Source: Myxococcota bacterium
Lineage (GTDB): Bacteria; Myxococcota_A; UBA9160; PR03
NCBI GenBank assembly: GCA_030066475.1
Contig: JASJBO010000419.1
Coordinates: forward strand, 1-5,991
Reading direction: 5' to 3'
DNA: 5,991 nt
Part shown: in pieces, positions 1 to 5,991 of the stretch
How positions within the stretch are numbered: the first letter of the stretch is position 1
How the letters are laid out: the number at the start of each line of letters is the position of its first letter
Translations under genes and position numbers: made by a program
The notes under the pieces: model-generated
Told to the model about the DNA's origin: nothing
Databases searched by the model: none
What the model saw: only the letters and a program-made list of their open reading frames with translations

Positions 1-88
1 GTGGGCGCGCGCAGCGAGCCGCAGGCGAGCGAAGTCCACCGCAAGCGCCCGGTGGGCGCGCGCAGCGAGCCGCAGGCGAGCGAAGTCC
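1..88 (+). repeat. Tandem GC-rich repeat, 51-bp period, left array (cut by window edge)
   Basis: Two copies of a GC-rich unit lie head to tail: bases 1-37 are repeated exactly at 52-88, so the period is 51 bp. A linker that includes GCAAGCGCCC (41-50) lies between them and belongs to the unit, so the first copy is truncated by the window edge. A 6-bp hairpin (GCGCCC 45-50, loop GGT, GGGCGC 54-59) sits at the unit junction. The same family recurs at 5323-5420 in reverse orientation, with two differences over 47 bases. The array ends 49 bases before the start of the 364-residue gene, so it lies in that gene's upstream region. It has no spacer diversity and so is not a CRISPR. It looks like a dispersed intergenic repeat; its function is unknown. 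Confidence 0.9.
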
Positions 89-122
89 TCACCAGATGGG
101 ATACCAACTCGGACCCGGCCGC

Positions 123-130
123 GGAAGGAG
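123..130 (+). promoter_or_regulatory. Shine-Dalgarno site that fixes a GTG start
   Basis: GGAAGGAG at 123-130 is a near-perfect anti-16S match. It lies 7 bases before the GTG at 138, which is ideal spacing. It therefore selects GTG 138 over the in-frame ATG at 96, whose 14 extra residues would be encoded across the ribosome-binding site itself. Confidence 0.85.
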
Positions 131-137
131 CCAGCCC

Positions 138-1232
138 GTGACAGCGCCCATCGCCAGGCAGATCGTTTCGAGCACGCAGGCAGACGAGCGGAGCGAGCGC
201 CGCATCGAGCGCGAGTTCCTGAGCCTCCTGGACGCGGGCGCCAAGCTCGTGCCGGTCGGCACGGCGCGCAAGCGCCCGCGCGCGCTGCTCCGCCGCGGCT
301 ACATGCCGCGCTACCGGATCGACCTGTTCGACACGACCTTCTATCTGAGCCGGGTGCGCCAGAACGAGGACATCCGCTTCTTCGTGGCGTACGTGGTGCA
401 GGGCAACCGCCGCCGGATCCACCCGCGCATCTTCTACAAGGACGTCTCGCTGGTGTGGCGCTCGGCCTCGCACTTCGTGCGCTCCGAGCAGGAGAACTGG
501 ATCGGGAAGGGCGACGTCAAGGTCGTGAGGCAGGGCGGCGAGGAGTGGGTCGAGTCGGATGAGGCCACCACCGACCTGCCGCTCGAGATCCAGACTGCGC
601 TCGAGAGCCTGATCCGCCGCGTGTCGCGCATCCCCACCGACCACGAGGCCGTCGCCCTGGTGCTGCGCCGCGGCCCCGACGACCGGGTCGAGCCGTACCG
701 CGACTTCAGCGGACCGCGCCGGCGCGCCCAGGCCGACCGCCGCAACCTGGTGAACGGCGGGCGCTCGATCGCGCGCTTCGCGCGCCGGCGCGACCCCACC
801 TCGCTGCGCATCGCGAAGGGCTACGAGCCGGACTTCGCGGCGGGCATCCTCGAGGTGGAGGAGTCGAAGAGCCGCCTGTACGGCGGCCTGCTGCGGCGCT
901 ACCGCATCCTCTCGCGCAACCAGCAGGTGCAGTACCTGTTCTTCGCGGGCCCGCGCCAGGTCTGGATCGGCGCGCTCCAGGCCACCACGACCGAGCTGTC
1001 GAGCTACGGCGTGCGCACCATCGACGTCCCGGCCGACGAGGACCTGCTGCTGCCGGGCTACGAGTACCACTTCCTCGACGAGGCCGAGGACCCGCCGGTG
1101 TTCGTCTCGCAGATCCCGAAGGGCTTCGCCGGCCCGTCGAGCGAGGTGGATTCCTCGCGCGCCGACGCCTCGCCGTGGCTCGACCGCGTGCCGGTGATCC
1201 GGGAGTTCCGCCGCCAGGTGCTGCGAGGCTGA
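138..1232 (+). CDS. Uncharacterised soluble protein, 364 aa
   Basis: I do not recognise this family and assign no function. The GTG start at 138 is chosen because GGAAGGAG lies 7 bases upstream. The product has no signal peptide and no membrane span, so it is probably cytoplasmic. It is rich in Arg and in acidic residues. A charged helical N-terminus (about residues 14-32) precedes a mixed alpha/beta region with aromatic strands, such as YRIDLFDTTFYLSRV (59-73) and IRFFVAYVV (79-87), then IFYKDVSLVWRSASHF (98-113) and ENWIGKGDVK (119-128). Residues 144-160 (TTDLPLEIQTALESLIR) look like a loop and helix, followed by a basic segment (194-224) and a second beta-rich part (235-312). The C-terminus (330-364) is probably flexible. 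Codon use matches its neighbours, and the mixed, non-repetitive composition argues for a real gene. It converges on the TSUP transporter gene with a gap of only 16 bases. Confidence 0.85.
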   Translation: MTAPIARQIVSSTQADERSERRIEREFLSLLDAGAKLVPVGTARKRPRALLRRGYMPRYRIDLFDTTFYLSRVRQNEDIRFFVAYVVQGNRRRIHPRIFYKDVSLVWRSASHFVRSEQENWIGKGDVKVVRQGGEEWVESDEATTDLPLEIQTALESLIRRVSRIPTDHEAVALVLRRGPDDRVEPYRDFSGPRRRAQADRRNLVNGGRSIARFARRRDPTSLRIAKGYEPDFAAGILEVEESKSRLYGGLLRRYRILSRNQQVQYLFFAGPRQVWIGALQATTTELSSYGVRTIDVPADEDLLLPGYEYHFLDEAEDPPVFVSQIPKGFAGPSSEVDSSRADASPWLDRVPVIREFRRQVLRG

Positions 1233-1252
1233 GCCGCGCCCGCGCCGCTCAG
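1229..1252. terminator. Inverted repeat spanning both convergent stop codons, possible bidirectional terminator
   Basis: CTGAGC (1229-1234) and GCTCAG (1247-1252) form a perfect 6-bp stem. Three further G-C pairs are possible inside it after one C-C mismatch. The stem contains the TGA stops of both converging genes (1230-1232 on plus, 1249-1251 on minus). No T-run follows on either strand, so a classical intrinsic terminator is not supported. The position between convergent genes is what makes termination plausible. Confidence 0.35.
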
Positions 1253-1998
1253 AACGAGGCGACTCCCTGCCAGATCAGTCGCAGCGCCACCGCCGTCAGC
1301 ACCAGCCGGATCGAGAGCCGGAAGTAGCGCTCGTCCAGGCCGCGCAGCAGCCGGGTGCCGAGGGCCGAGCCGGCGATGGCGGCCCCCATCAGACCCAGTG
1401 CGGGCAGGGCGAACGCCGCGAACGAGAAGCCCCAGGCGCCGTAGAGGCCGATCTTGACGGCGTGTCCCAGCGACTGGCAGGCGGCGAGCGTGCCGATCGT
1501 CGCCTCGCGCGCGAGCCCCAGGCCCAGCACGAAGGGCGCCACCAGCGGGCCGGTGGCGCCGAACACGACGTTGGCGAAGCCGACCAGTCCGCCCGCCAGG
1601 ACGAAGCGCTGCGGCGCGGGCGCCAGACCGGGGCGTCCGCCCAGCCGGAACACCTGCGGCGCCCAGGTGGCGAGCAGCGCGAACACGCCGATCGCGAGGC
1701 GCCCCACGTCGGCCGGCATCGCGTGCACCGCGAGCAGGCCGAGTGCGCCGGCGGGCACCAGCAGCCAGGCGAAGCGGCGCACGGCGGCCCAGTGGATGTG
1801 GGCGCGCTGCAGGTGGGCCCGCGAGACGTTCGACGCGAGCTGCACCACGCCGTGCACGGGAATCGCGACCACCGGGTCGAGGTAGAGCAGCATGGCGGCC
1901 AGCAGCAGGATGCCGCCCGCGAGGCCGACGACGGCGGAGATCGTGGAGGTGACCAGGGCGAGTCCGGCCAGGCCGAGCCAGACCGCCGCCTCCGGCAC
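1249..1998 (-). CDS. TauE/SafE (TSUP) family membrane transporter, 249 aa
   Basis: This is a predicted inner-membrane permease of the TSUP (sulfite exporter TauE/SafE) family. Known members move sulfite, sulfonates or related organic anions; the substrate here cannot be read from sequence. The protein is hydrophobic throughout, with about seven to eight membrane segments arranged as two related halves. Each half carries the family's Gly-rich, Pro-flanked segment: around 21-37 (VVGLAGGILLLAAML) and around 144-159 (VVFGATGPLVAPFVLG). A basic cytoplasmic-type loop with RAHLQRAHIHW (60-70) separates segments of the first half. The length is normal for the family. The GTG start (1996-1998) directly follows the TGA of the trehalose gene with no spacer and has no good Shine-Dalgarno of its own, so translational coupling is likely. 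The family call is firm; any role in trehalose or osmotic physiology would be inference from position only. Confidence 0.88.
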   Translation of the reverse strand: MPEAAVWLGLAGLALVTSTISAVVGLAGGILLLAAMLLYLDPVVAIPVHGVVQLASNVSRAHLQRAHIHWAAVRRFAWLLVPAGALGLLAVHAMPADVGRLAIGVFALLATWAPQVFRLGGRPGLAPAPQRFVLAGGLVGFANVVFGATGPLVAPFVLGLGLAREATIGTLAACQSLGHAVKIGLYGAWGFSFAAFALPALGLMGAAIAGSALGTRLLRGLDERYFRLSIRLVLTAVALRLIWQGVASF

Positions 1999-4182
1999 TC
2001 AGAGGTCCGCGGGAGCGCGCCTGCCGAGCCACTCGAGCAGCGCCCGCACGGCGCCCACGTCGGGCAGGCGGTGCGAGGCGGCGGTGGGCGTGTCGGCGGG
2101 TCCCACGCGGAAGGTCTCGGCCAGGCCGGCGAGCAGCCGGAAGGCGTCCTCGTCGGTCTGGTCGTCGCCGACGTAGATCACGCGCACCTGCTCCGACCAG
2201 GACGGACCGTAGCGGGTGCGCAGCACGTGCAGCACCGCGCGGCCCTTGTCCCAGCCAATCGGGGGGCGCGCCTCGAGGGCGGCGTGGGCGTTGCGCGCCT
2301 GGTAGCCGGCGGCCTGGATCAGCTCGCGGGCGCGCTCGATCAGCGCCGGGCGTCCGCGCTCGGGCACGGCGCGGAAGTGGAAGGTGAGCGTCGGCCCCTT
2401 CACCTCGGTCCAGGCGCCGTCGACGGCGACCTCCTCGAGCTCGGCCGCCAGGCCCTCCGTGCGGGCGCGGTAGTGCACCAGGTCCTCGTGCAGGAAGTCC
2501 TCGATGCCCGGGCCCGAGATCTCGAGGCCGTGGTTGCCCGCGTAGGTCAGGTCGGAGCGGCCCGCCATCTTGCGCACGTCCTCGAGTGCGCGCCCACTGA
2601 TCATCGCCACGTCGGCGTCGCCGCGCTCGACGACGACCTCGAGCGCGCTGCGCATCTCGGGCGAGAGCACCGCGTCGCTGGGGTGGGCGACCAGCGGCGT
2701 GAGGGTGCCATCGTAGTCGAGGAACAGCGCGAGCCGGTAGCGCTTCAGGTACTGCCCCAGCCAGCCCTCGAAATCGGCGTCGGTGAACGGCGCCAGCCGC
2801 TCGGAGGCGGCGCGGCCCGCGTCGAGGAACGTCGTCACCCAGTGCTCCACGTCGTAGCGGCGCTCGCGCCGGCGCAGCGACGCCATGCGCGAGGCGCGCT
2901 CGGTTTCGTCCATGGTGAGCGCGCGGTGCAGCGCGTCGGCGGTGCGGTCGATGTCGAACGGGTTGACCACGAGTGCCTCGCGCATCGTCTCGGCGGCGCC
3001 CGCCAGCGAGGACAGCACCAGCACGCCCGGGTCGGCCACCCGCGACGCCACGAACTCCTTCGCCACCAGGTTCATGCCGTCGCGCAGCGGCGTCACCAGC
3101 GCCACGTCGGCGTCCCGGTAGAGCGTCGCCAGGCGCTCGTGGTCGAGCGCGCGGTAGAGGTAGCGGATCGGCGACCAGCTCGCGGTGGCGAAGCGGCCGT
3201 TCACGTGGCCCACCAGCTCGTCGATCTCGCGCTTCAGATCGCGGTACTCCTGCACCTGCGAGCGGCTCGGCACGGCGACCTGGAGCAGCACCGTGCGCTC
3301 GCGGTGCTCCGGGTGCATCTCGAGCAGCCGCTCGAAGGCGCGGATGCGCTGCGGGATGCCCTTGGTGTAGTCGAGCCGGTCCGCCCCGAGCACGACCCGC
3401 TCCGGGCGGCGCTCACCCGGCAGCGCCTGCTCGGCGAGCCGCTCGAAGTTCCCGTACTCGATGCCGATCGGGAAGGCGCCCACCCGGACGGTGCGGTCGC
3501 CGTACTCGATGAGCTGCGCACCGCGGTCGACGCGCGCGCCCAGGCGGCGCTCGACGCAGTCGAGGAAGTTCCAGGCGTAGCCCTGCACGTGGAAGCCGAT
3601 CAGGTCGCACGCCATCAGGCCCTGGAGGATCTCGCGGTCCCACGGCAGCAGCCGGAAGATGTCGTAGGGCGGGAAGGGGATGTGCAGGAAGAAGCCGAGC
3701 CGGGCCTCGGGCGCCTCGAGCCGCACCTGCTGCGGCACCAGCGCCAGCTGGTAGTCGTGGATCCAGGTCAGCGCGCTGCCGCCGACGTGGCGCAGCGTGG
3801 CCGCCGCGAACTCCGCGTTGACCCGCTCGTAGGTCTCCCAGTCGCGCCGCTCGAAGCGGGTGCGGTCGGGCATCGAGTGGAACAGCGGCCACAGGGTGCG
3901 GTTCGCGAAGCCGTGGTAGTAGCGGGTGACCTGGCCCTCGCTGAGCGGCACCGAGTCGACCCGGAAGGGCGCGTCGGTGGGCGGGATCTCCTCGCCCTCG
4001 CGCAGCACCAGGCCCGGCCAGCCGACCCAGGTGCCGCCGTGCCGCGTCAGCACCGGCGTGAGCGCGGACACCAGGCCCCCCGGCGAGGGGCGCTGCTCGA
4101 GACCCTTGCCGACCCGCTGCAGGGTGAACGGGAGGCGGTTGGAGACCACGACCAGCGGGCCGTGGCTGCTAGCGGCTGCCAT
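1999..4182 (-). CDS. otsAB: Bifunctional trehalose-6-phosphate synthase/trehalose-6-phosphate phosphatase (OtsA-OtsB fusion), 727 aa
   Basis: This single chain should carry out both steps of the OtsAB pathway: UDP-glucose plus glucose 6-phosphate to trehalose 6-phosphate, then hydrolysis to trehalose, in the cytoplasm. Residues about 8-458 are a GT20 synthase: SNRLP (14-18), GGLVSAL (35-41), YY-GF (88-92), W98, HDYQL (142-146), HIPFP (167-171), the UDP-binding pair R269/K274 in [11 protein letters not shown]307, and [11 protein letters not shown] ending at E376. Every active-site position I could match by eye to E. coli OtsA is present. Residues about 482-727 are a HAD phosphatase: DYDGTL (D489/D491), ISGR (S529), NHG (550-552), GWDKG (K646) and GDDQTDED (672-679), so both halves look active. 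ATG 4182 is chosen because it places the family N-terminus ([11 protein letters not shown]) just inside; the open frame extends to 4296, but that part is non-homologous and overlaps the divergent gene. No strong Shine-Dalgarno is visible. Bacterial fusions of this order are known. Confidence 0.95.
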   Translation of the reverse strand: MAAASSHGPLVVVSNRLPFTLQRVGKGLEQRPSPGGLVSALTPVLTRHGGTWVGWPGLVLREGEEIPPTDAPFRVDSVPLSEGQVTRYYHGFANRTLWPLFHSMPDRTRFERRDWETYERVNAEFAAATLRHVGGSALTWIHDYQLALVPQQVRLEAPEARLGFFLHIPFPPYDIFRLLPWDREILQGLMACDLIGFHVQGYAWNFLDCVERRLGARVDRGAQLIEYGDRTVRVGAFPIGIEYGNFERLAEQALPGERRPERVVLGADRLDYTKGIPQRIRAFERLLEMHPEHRERTVLLQVAVPSRSQVQEYRDLKREIDELVGHVNGRFATASWSPIRYLYRALDHERLATLYRDADVALVTPLRDGMNLVAKEFVASRVADPGVLVLSSLAGAAETMREALVVNPFDIDRTADALHRALTMDETERASRMASLRRRERRYDVEHWVTTFLDAGRAASERLAPFTDADFEGWLGQYLKRYRLALFLDYDGTLTPLVAHPSDAVLSPEMRSALEVVVERGDADVAMISGRALEDVRKMAGRSDLTYAGNHGLEISGPGIEDFLHEDLVHYRARTEGLAAELEEVAVDGAWTEVKGPTLTFHFRAVPERGRPALIERARELIQAAGYQARNAHAALEARPPIGWDKGRAVLHVLRTRYGPSWSEQVRVIYVGDDQTDEDAFRLLAGLAETFRVGPADTPTAASHRLPDVGAVRALLEWLGRRAPADL

Positions 4183-4252
4183 CGAGCCCCGGAGGCTCGG
4201 GCACCGGCCCGGCCCCGTCAACCGCGGGGCCTCGCGAGCCGATGACGGGCGG
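4183..4252. promoter_or_regulatory. 70-bp divergent intergenic region with clustered inverted repeats
   Basis: This gap separates the starts of the trehalose gene (minus) and the C45-type gene (plus), so it should hold both promoters unless either start lies elsewhere. I see no convincing sigma-70 boxes. It contains GAGCC (4184-4188) paired with GGCTC (4194-4198) over a 5-base loop; an all-GC 7-bp stem, GGCCCCG (4211-4217) with CGGGGCC (4225-4231), loop TCAACCG; and the 8-bp palindrome CTCGCGAG (4231-4238). These could be operators or leader hairpins, although chance inverted repeats are common at this GC content. Neither start has a strong Shine-Dalgarno. Confidence 0.4.
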
Positions 4253-5320
4253 ATGCGGTGGATCGAGCTGTCGGGATCGCCGGAGCAGATGGGCACGGCC
4301 TTCGGCGAGGCCTGTCGCGCCGAGATCGCCGAGCTCTACGCGCGGCGGCTCGAGAACGCCCTGGCGCAGGCGCGCCGCTTCGGCGGCCGCGAGGCGCGCG
4401 AGGCGGACCTGCTGGCGCTGGCCGAGAAGTGCCTGTCGAGCCTGGCCGACTGGGACCCGGCCGGCCACGCCGAGCTGTGCGGCATCGCGCGCGGCGCAGG
4501 CCTCGACCCGGCGCGCGTGCTCGCGATGCAGGGCCTCACCGACCTGCGCGATGCGCTCGCCTGGGGCGGGACGCTCGAGGCGGCGGGGGGCTGCACGTCG
4601 TTCGTGGTGCAGGGCGACGCGACGTCCGACGGCCGGGTCTGGTGCGGGCAGACCTGGGACCTGGCGACCGACAACCGACCCGCCGTGGTGTCGGTGCACC
4701 GGCGGCCGGCCGACGGGCCCGAGACCTGGTGCGTCACCACCGCGGGCTGCCTGTCGCTGATGGGAATCAACGCCGACGGGCTGGCCGTCGGCACCACCAA
4801 CCTGCGCACGCACGACGCGCGCGCCGGCGTGCCGTACCTGAGCCTGATCCACCGCGCGCTGGCCTGCACGAGGTGCGATCCGGCCGTGGCGCTGCTGACC
4901 GGCGCGCCGCGCGCCGGGGCCCACTACTACTACGTGGCCGACGCGCGCGGCCGCGCGGCCGCGGTGGAGTGCACCGCGACCCGCTCCCACGTCACCTGGA
5001 TCGGGTCCGGCAGCTACGCCCAGACCAACCACTGCCGGATCGAGGCGCACGCGCGGCTCGAGGGCAACACGCCCCAGCAGTCGTCGCGCGCGCGGCTGCG
5101 CCGGATGCAGGCGCTGCTCGCCGCGGGCGCCGGCCGCCACGACCGCAGCTCGCTCCAGGCCGCCCTGGCCGACCGCAAGGGCGGCCCGCTCGCGATTCGC
5201 CGCGACGACTTCGACGGCATCAGCACCCACGCGGCGATCGTGATGGCGCCCGAGGCGGGTCGCGCCTGGGCCTGCCACGGGCTGCCCGGGCCGGACGGCT
5301 GGGTGTCGCTGCTAGGTTGA
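4253..5320 (+). CDS. C45 family (acyl-CoA:6-aminopenicillanate acyltransferase-like) Ntn hydrolase, 355 aa
   Basis: This is a predicted self-processing cysteine Ntn hydrolase of the C45/penicillin acyltransferase-like family. Members cut or transfer acyl groups at amide bonds; the substrate here is unknown. The N-terminus (IELSGSPEQMGTAFGEACRAEI, about 4-25) matches the usual family opening and supports ATG 4253; the frame is open back to 3926, but that part reads antisense through the trehalose gene. Cys114 in GGCTSF (112-117) is the expected nucleophile, with autocleavage between Gly113 and Cys114 giving chains of about 113 and 242 residues, close to the fungal enzyme's small N-terminal chain. 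Other family-like segments are VWCGQTWDL (129-137, Asp136), MGINADGLAVGTTNL (170-184) and YAQTNH (255-260). There is no signal peptide, so it is probably cytoplasmic. It is divergent from the trehalose gene, and a repeat array begins two bases after its stop. Family confidence is high; specific activity is not assignable. Confidence 0.88.
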   Translation: MRWIELSGSPEQMGTAFGEACRAEIAELYARRLENALAQARRFGGREAREADLLALAEKCLSSLADWDPAGHAELCGIARGAGLDPARVLAMQGLTDLRDALAWGGTLEAAGGCTSFVVQGDATSDGRVWCGQTWDLATDNRPAVVSVHRRPADGPETWCVTTAGCLSLMGINADGLAVGTTNLRTHDARAGVPYLSLIHRALACTRCDPAVALLTGAPRAGAHYYYVADARGRAAAVECTATRSHVTWIGSGSYAQTNHCRIEAHARLEGNTPQQSSRARLRRMQALLAAGAGRHDRSSLQAALADRKGGPLAIRRDDFDGISTHAAIVMAPEAGRAWACHGLPGPDGWVSLLG

Positions 5321-5322
5321 TC

Positions 5323-5420
5323 GACTTCGCTCGCCTCCGGCTCGCTGCGCGCGCCCTCCGGGCGCTTGCGATGGACTTCGCTCGCCTCCGGCTCGCTGCG
5401 CGCGCCCTCCGGGCGCTTGC
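5323..5420 (-). repeat. Tandem GC-rich repeat, 51-bp period, right array (inverted relative to left array)
   Basis: Two identical 47-base copies occupy 5323-5369 and 5374-5420, separated by 4 bases (period 51). Read on the minus strand they match the left-edge array with two substitutions in 47 bases. Each copy carries a perfect 6-bp hairpin with a TCC loop (plus-strand GCGCCC at 5351-5356 and 5402-5407, GGGCGC at 5360-5365 and 5411-5416). The array fills most of the gap between two convergent genes, starting two bases after the C45-type gene's stop. Its hairpins could help stop transcription, but there are no T-runs. No spacer diversity is present, so it is not a CRISPR. Confidence 0.9.
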
Positions 5421-5457
5421 AGGGGGCTCTTGCCGCGCAGGGGCCCCAGGCGGGCGG

Positions 5458-5913
5458 CTAGTGCCAGCAGGATTCGGGCTGCGGCTCGGCGCTTGCCAGC
5501 CCGGCCGCGAAGTCGGCCGGGGCGTCCGCCCAGCGCGCGAAGCCGTCCCGCACGCTGCCGCGGAACGCTGCGCCGCCGTAGCCGTCGGGATGCAGGTGCG
5601 CGCGCACGACCACGACTTCGTCCGCCGCCACCGCGACCGGGCCGCCGGCGCGCGTGAACGGCTGCTCGTTCGGGTGGCTGTGCATCAGGATGCGCCGGTA
5701 TCGGAGCGCGCCGTCGGGCGTCACCACCTCCCACCAGCTCGCGTAGCGGTCGCAGTCCACGTCGGGGCTGCGCACGGTCACGACGAAGCGGTAGGCGCCG
5801 GGCTCGCCGCTGGCGCGCACGGCCAGGACGTCGGCGCGCCCCGGCTCGTCGCGCCCCGCGTGGGCCGTGCCGACGATCGCGAGAGCCAGCGCGAACGCAG
5901 CCGCGCACCTCAC
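5458..5913 (-). CDS. Small secreted protein of unknown function, 151 aa
   Basis: The product has a convincing signal peptide: positive N-terminus, hydrophobic core AAAFALALAIVG (4-15) and cleavage site AHA|G after residue 19, leaving about 132 mature residues in the periplasm or outside. The mature part looks beta-rich: strands around YRFVVTVRS (41-49), WWEVVTPDG (60-68) and VVVVRAHLH (100-108). It includes a distinctive YRRILMHSHPNEQPFTR stretch (72-88), with His79, His81, His106 and His108 as candidate metal or surface ligands. Two mature cysteines, Cys54 (DVDCDRY) and Cys149 (ESCWH, near the end), could form a disulfide. I cannot name a domain. The GTG start (5911-5913) overlaps the stop of the preceding gene as GTGA, and GGAG at 5924-5927 lies 10 bases before it, so the two genes are probably translated from one mRNA. 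No clear terminator is seen between its TAG (5458-5460) and the repeat array. Confidence 0.75.
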   Translation of the reverse strand: MRCAAAFALALAIVGTAHAGRDEPGRADVLAVRASGEPGAYRFVVTVRSPDVDCDRYASWWEVVTPDGALRYRRILMHSHPNEQPFTRAGGPVAVAADEVVVVRAHLHPDGYGGAAFRGSVRDGFARWADAPADFAAGLASAEPQPESCWH

Positions 5914-5991
5914 GGCAGCGCGTCTCCGCGGTACACGAGGGCCGCCCCGCCGGCGCGGGGGCGCGCGGGCCCCCCCCCCCCCGGGGCCGGG
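5910..5991 (-). CDS. C-terminal tail of an upstream gene, partial
   Basis: On the minus strand a frame enters from the right edge and ends at TGA (5910-5912). It gives about 27 codons ending in AGGAALVYRGDALP. The TGA overlaps the GTG start of the secreted protein by four bases (GTGA), the typical junction of coupled genes in an operon, and that is the main reason to believe this frame. The Gly-Pro-rich start of the fragment is encoded by the 13-base C-run near the window edge and may be unreliable. Too little is present to identify the protein. Confidence 0.5.
   Translation of the reverse strand, partial: PAPGGGGPARPRAGGAALVYRGDALP

Noticed and set aside
1..88. CRISPR array
   Set aside because: There are only two copies, and the linker is part of the repeated unit rather than a unique spacer. 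The second array has the same organisation, and no cas gene is present.
1058..2032. Second minus-strand frame across the TSUP gene (about 324 codons)
   Set aside because: It is an Arg/Ala/Gly-rich out-of-frame shadow; the frame at 1249-1998 gives a proper polytopic membrane protein.
1462..4245. Plus-strand open frame of about 927 codons antisense to the trehalose and TSUP genes
   Set aside because: It lies opposite two well-identified genes, has His/Arg/Gln/Glu/Gly-biased low-complexity composition, no recognisable domain and no good ribosome-binding site. Long antisense frames without stops are expected at this GC content.
3926..4252. N-terminal extension of the C45-type protein
   Set aside because: The extension is antisense to the trehalose gene's start region and has no family similarity; the C45 N-terminal motif begins right after ATG 4253.
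4169..5278. Minus-strand open frame of about 369 codons antisense to the C45-type gene
   Set aside because: It is rich in Ala/Arg/Gly/His with no motif, and the opposite strand carries a clear enzyme family with intact catalytic segments.
1..5420. Composite transposon bounded by inverted ends
   Set aside because: The inverted arrays are short tandem repeats without a transposase, the genes between them look like ordinary chromosomal genes, and no target-site duplication can be defined.
5421..5457. Terminator for the secreted-protein gene
   Set aside because: The GGGGCCCC palindrome and flanking GCCGC/GCGGC arms can pair in several weak ways, but no stable stem followed by a T-run is present.
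5312..5908. Minus-strand frame ending in Gly/Arg-rich repeated peptide
   Set aside because: It is out of frame with the secreted protein and runs through the repeat array; it lacks a signal peptide and has a frame-shadow composition.

Overview
This is a very GC-rich stretch (about 70% or more G+C by eye) of dense bacterial coding DNA with short intergenic gaps, GTG starts, stop/start-coupled genes and a clear Shine-Dalgarno. That fits a high-GC proteobacterial, Myxococcota-like or similar soil/aquatic lineage, but there is no rRNA or other marker gene, so I do not assign a taxon. No tRNA, rRNA, CRISPR array, transposase, integrase or phage gene was seen. No gene-free stretch exceeds about 140 bases.

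Layout from left to right: (1) a tandem GC-rich repeat (1-88) cut by the window edge; (2) a plus-strand gene for an unrecognised soluble 364-residue protein (138-1232); (3) on the minus strand, converging on it, a two-gene unit read right to left: a bifunctional trehalose-6-phosphate synthase/phosphatase (1999-4182), followed with no gap by a TauE/SafE (TSUP)-type membrane transporter (1249-1998); (4) a 70-bp divergent control region (4183-4252) with several inverted repeats; (5) a plus-strand C45/penicillin-acyltransferase-like Ntn hydrolase (4253-5320); (6) a second tandem array of the same repeat family, in the opposite orientation (5323-5420); (7) a minus-strand gene for a small secreted protein (5458-5913), coupled by a 4-base overlap to the C-terminal tail of another gene that leaves the window (5910-5991).

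Functionally, the best understood part is trehalose synthesis: one polypeptide should make trehalose 6-phosphate from UDP-glucose and glucose 6-phosphate and then dephosphorylate it, giving the compatible solute trehalose. The downstream transporter is probably co-translated, but its substrate is unknown and a link to trehalose is not shown. The divergent C45 enzyme may share a control region with the trehalose gene; no biochemical link is evident. I see no convincing previously undescribed multi-gene system. The most unusual sequence structure is the pair of inverted 51-bp-period repeat arrays, whose copies are identical within an array but differ at two fixed positions between arrays. The odd length of the window, its start inside a repeat and its end in a 13-C run suggest that it is a whole short assembly contig.
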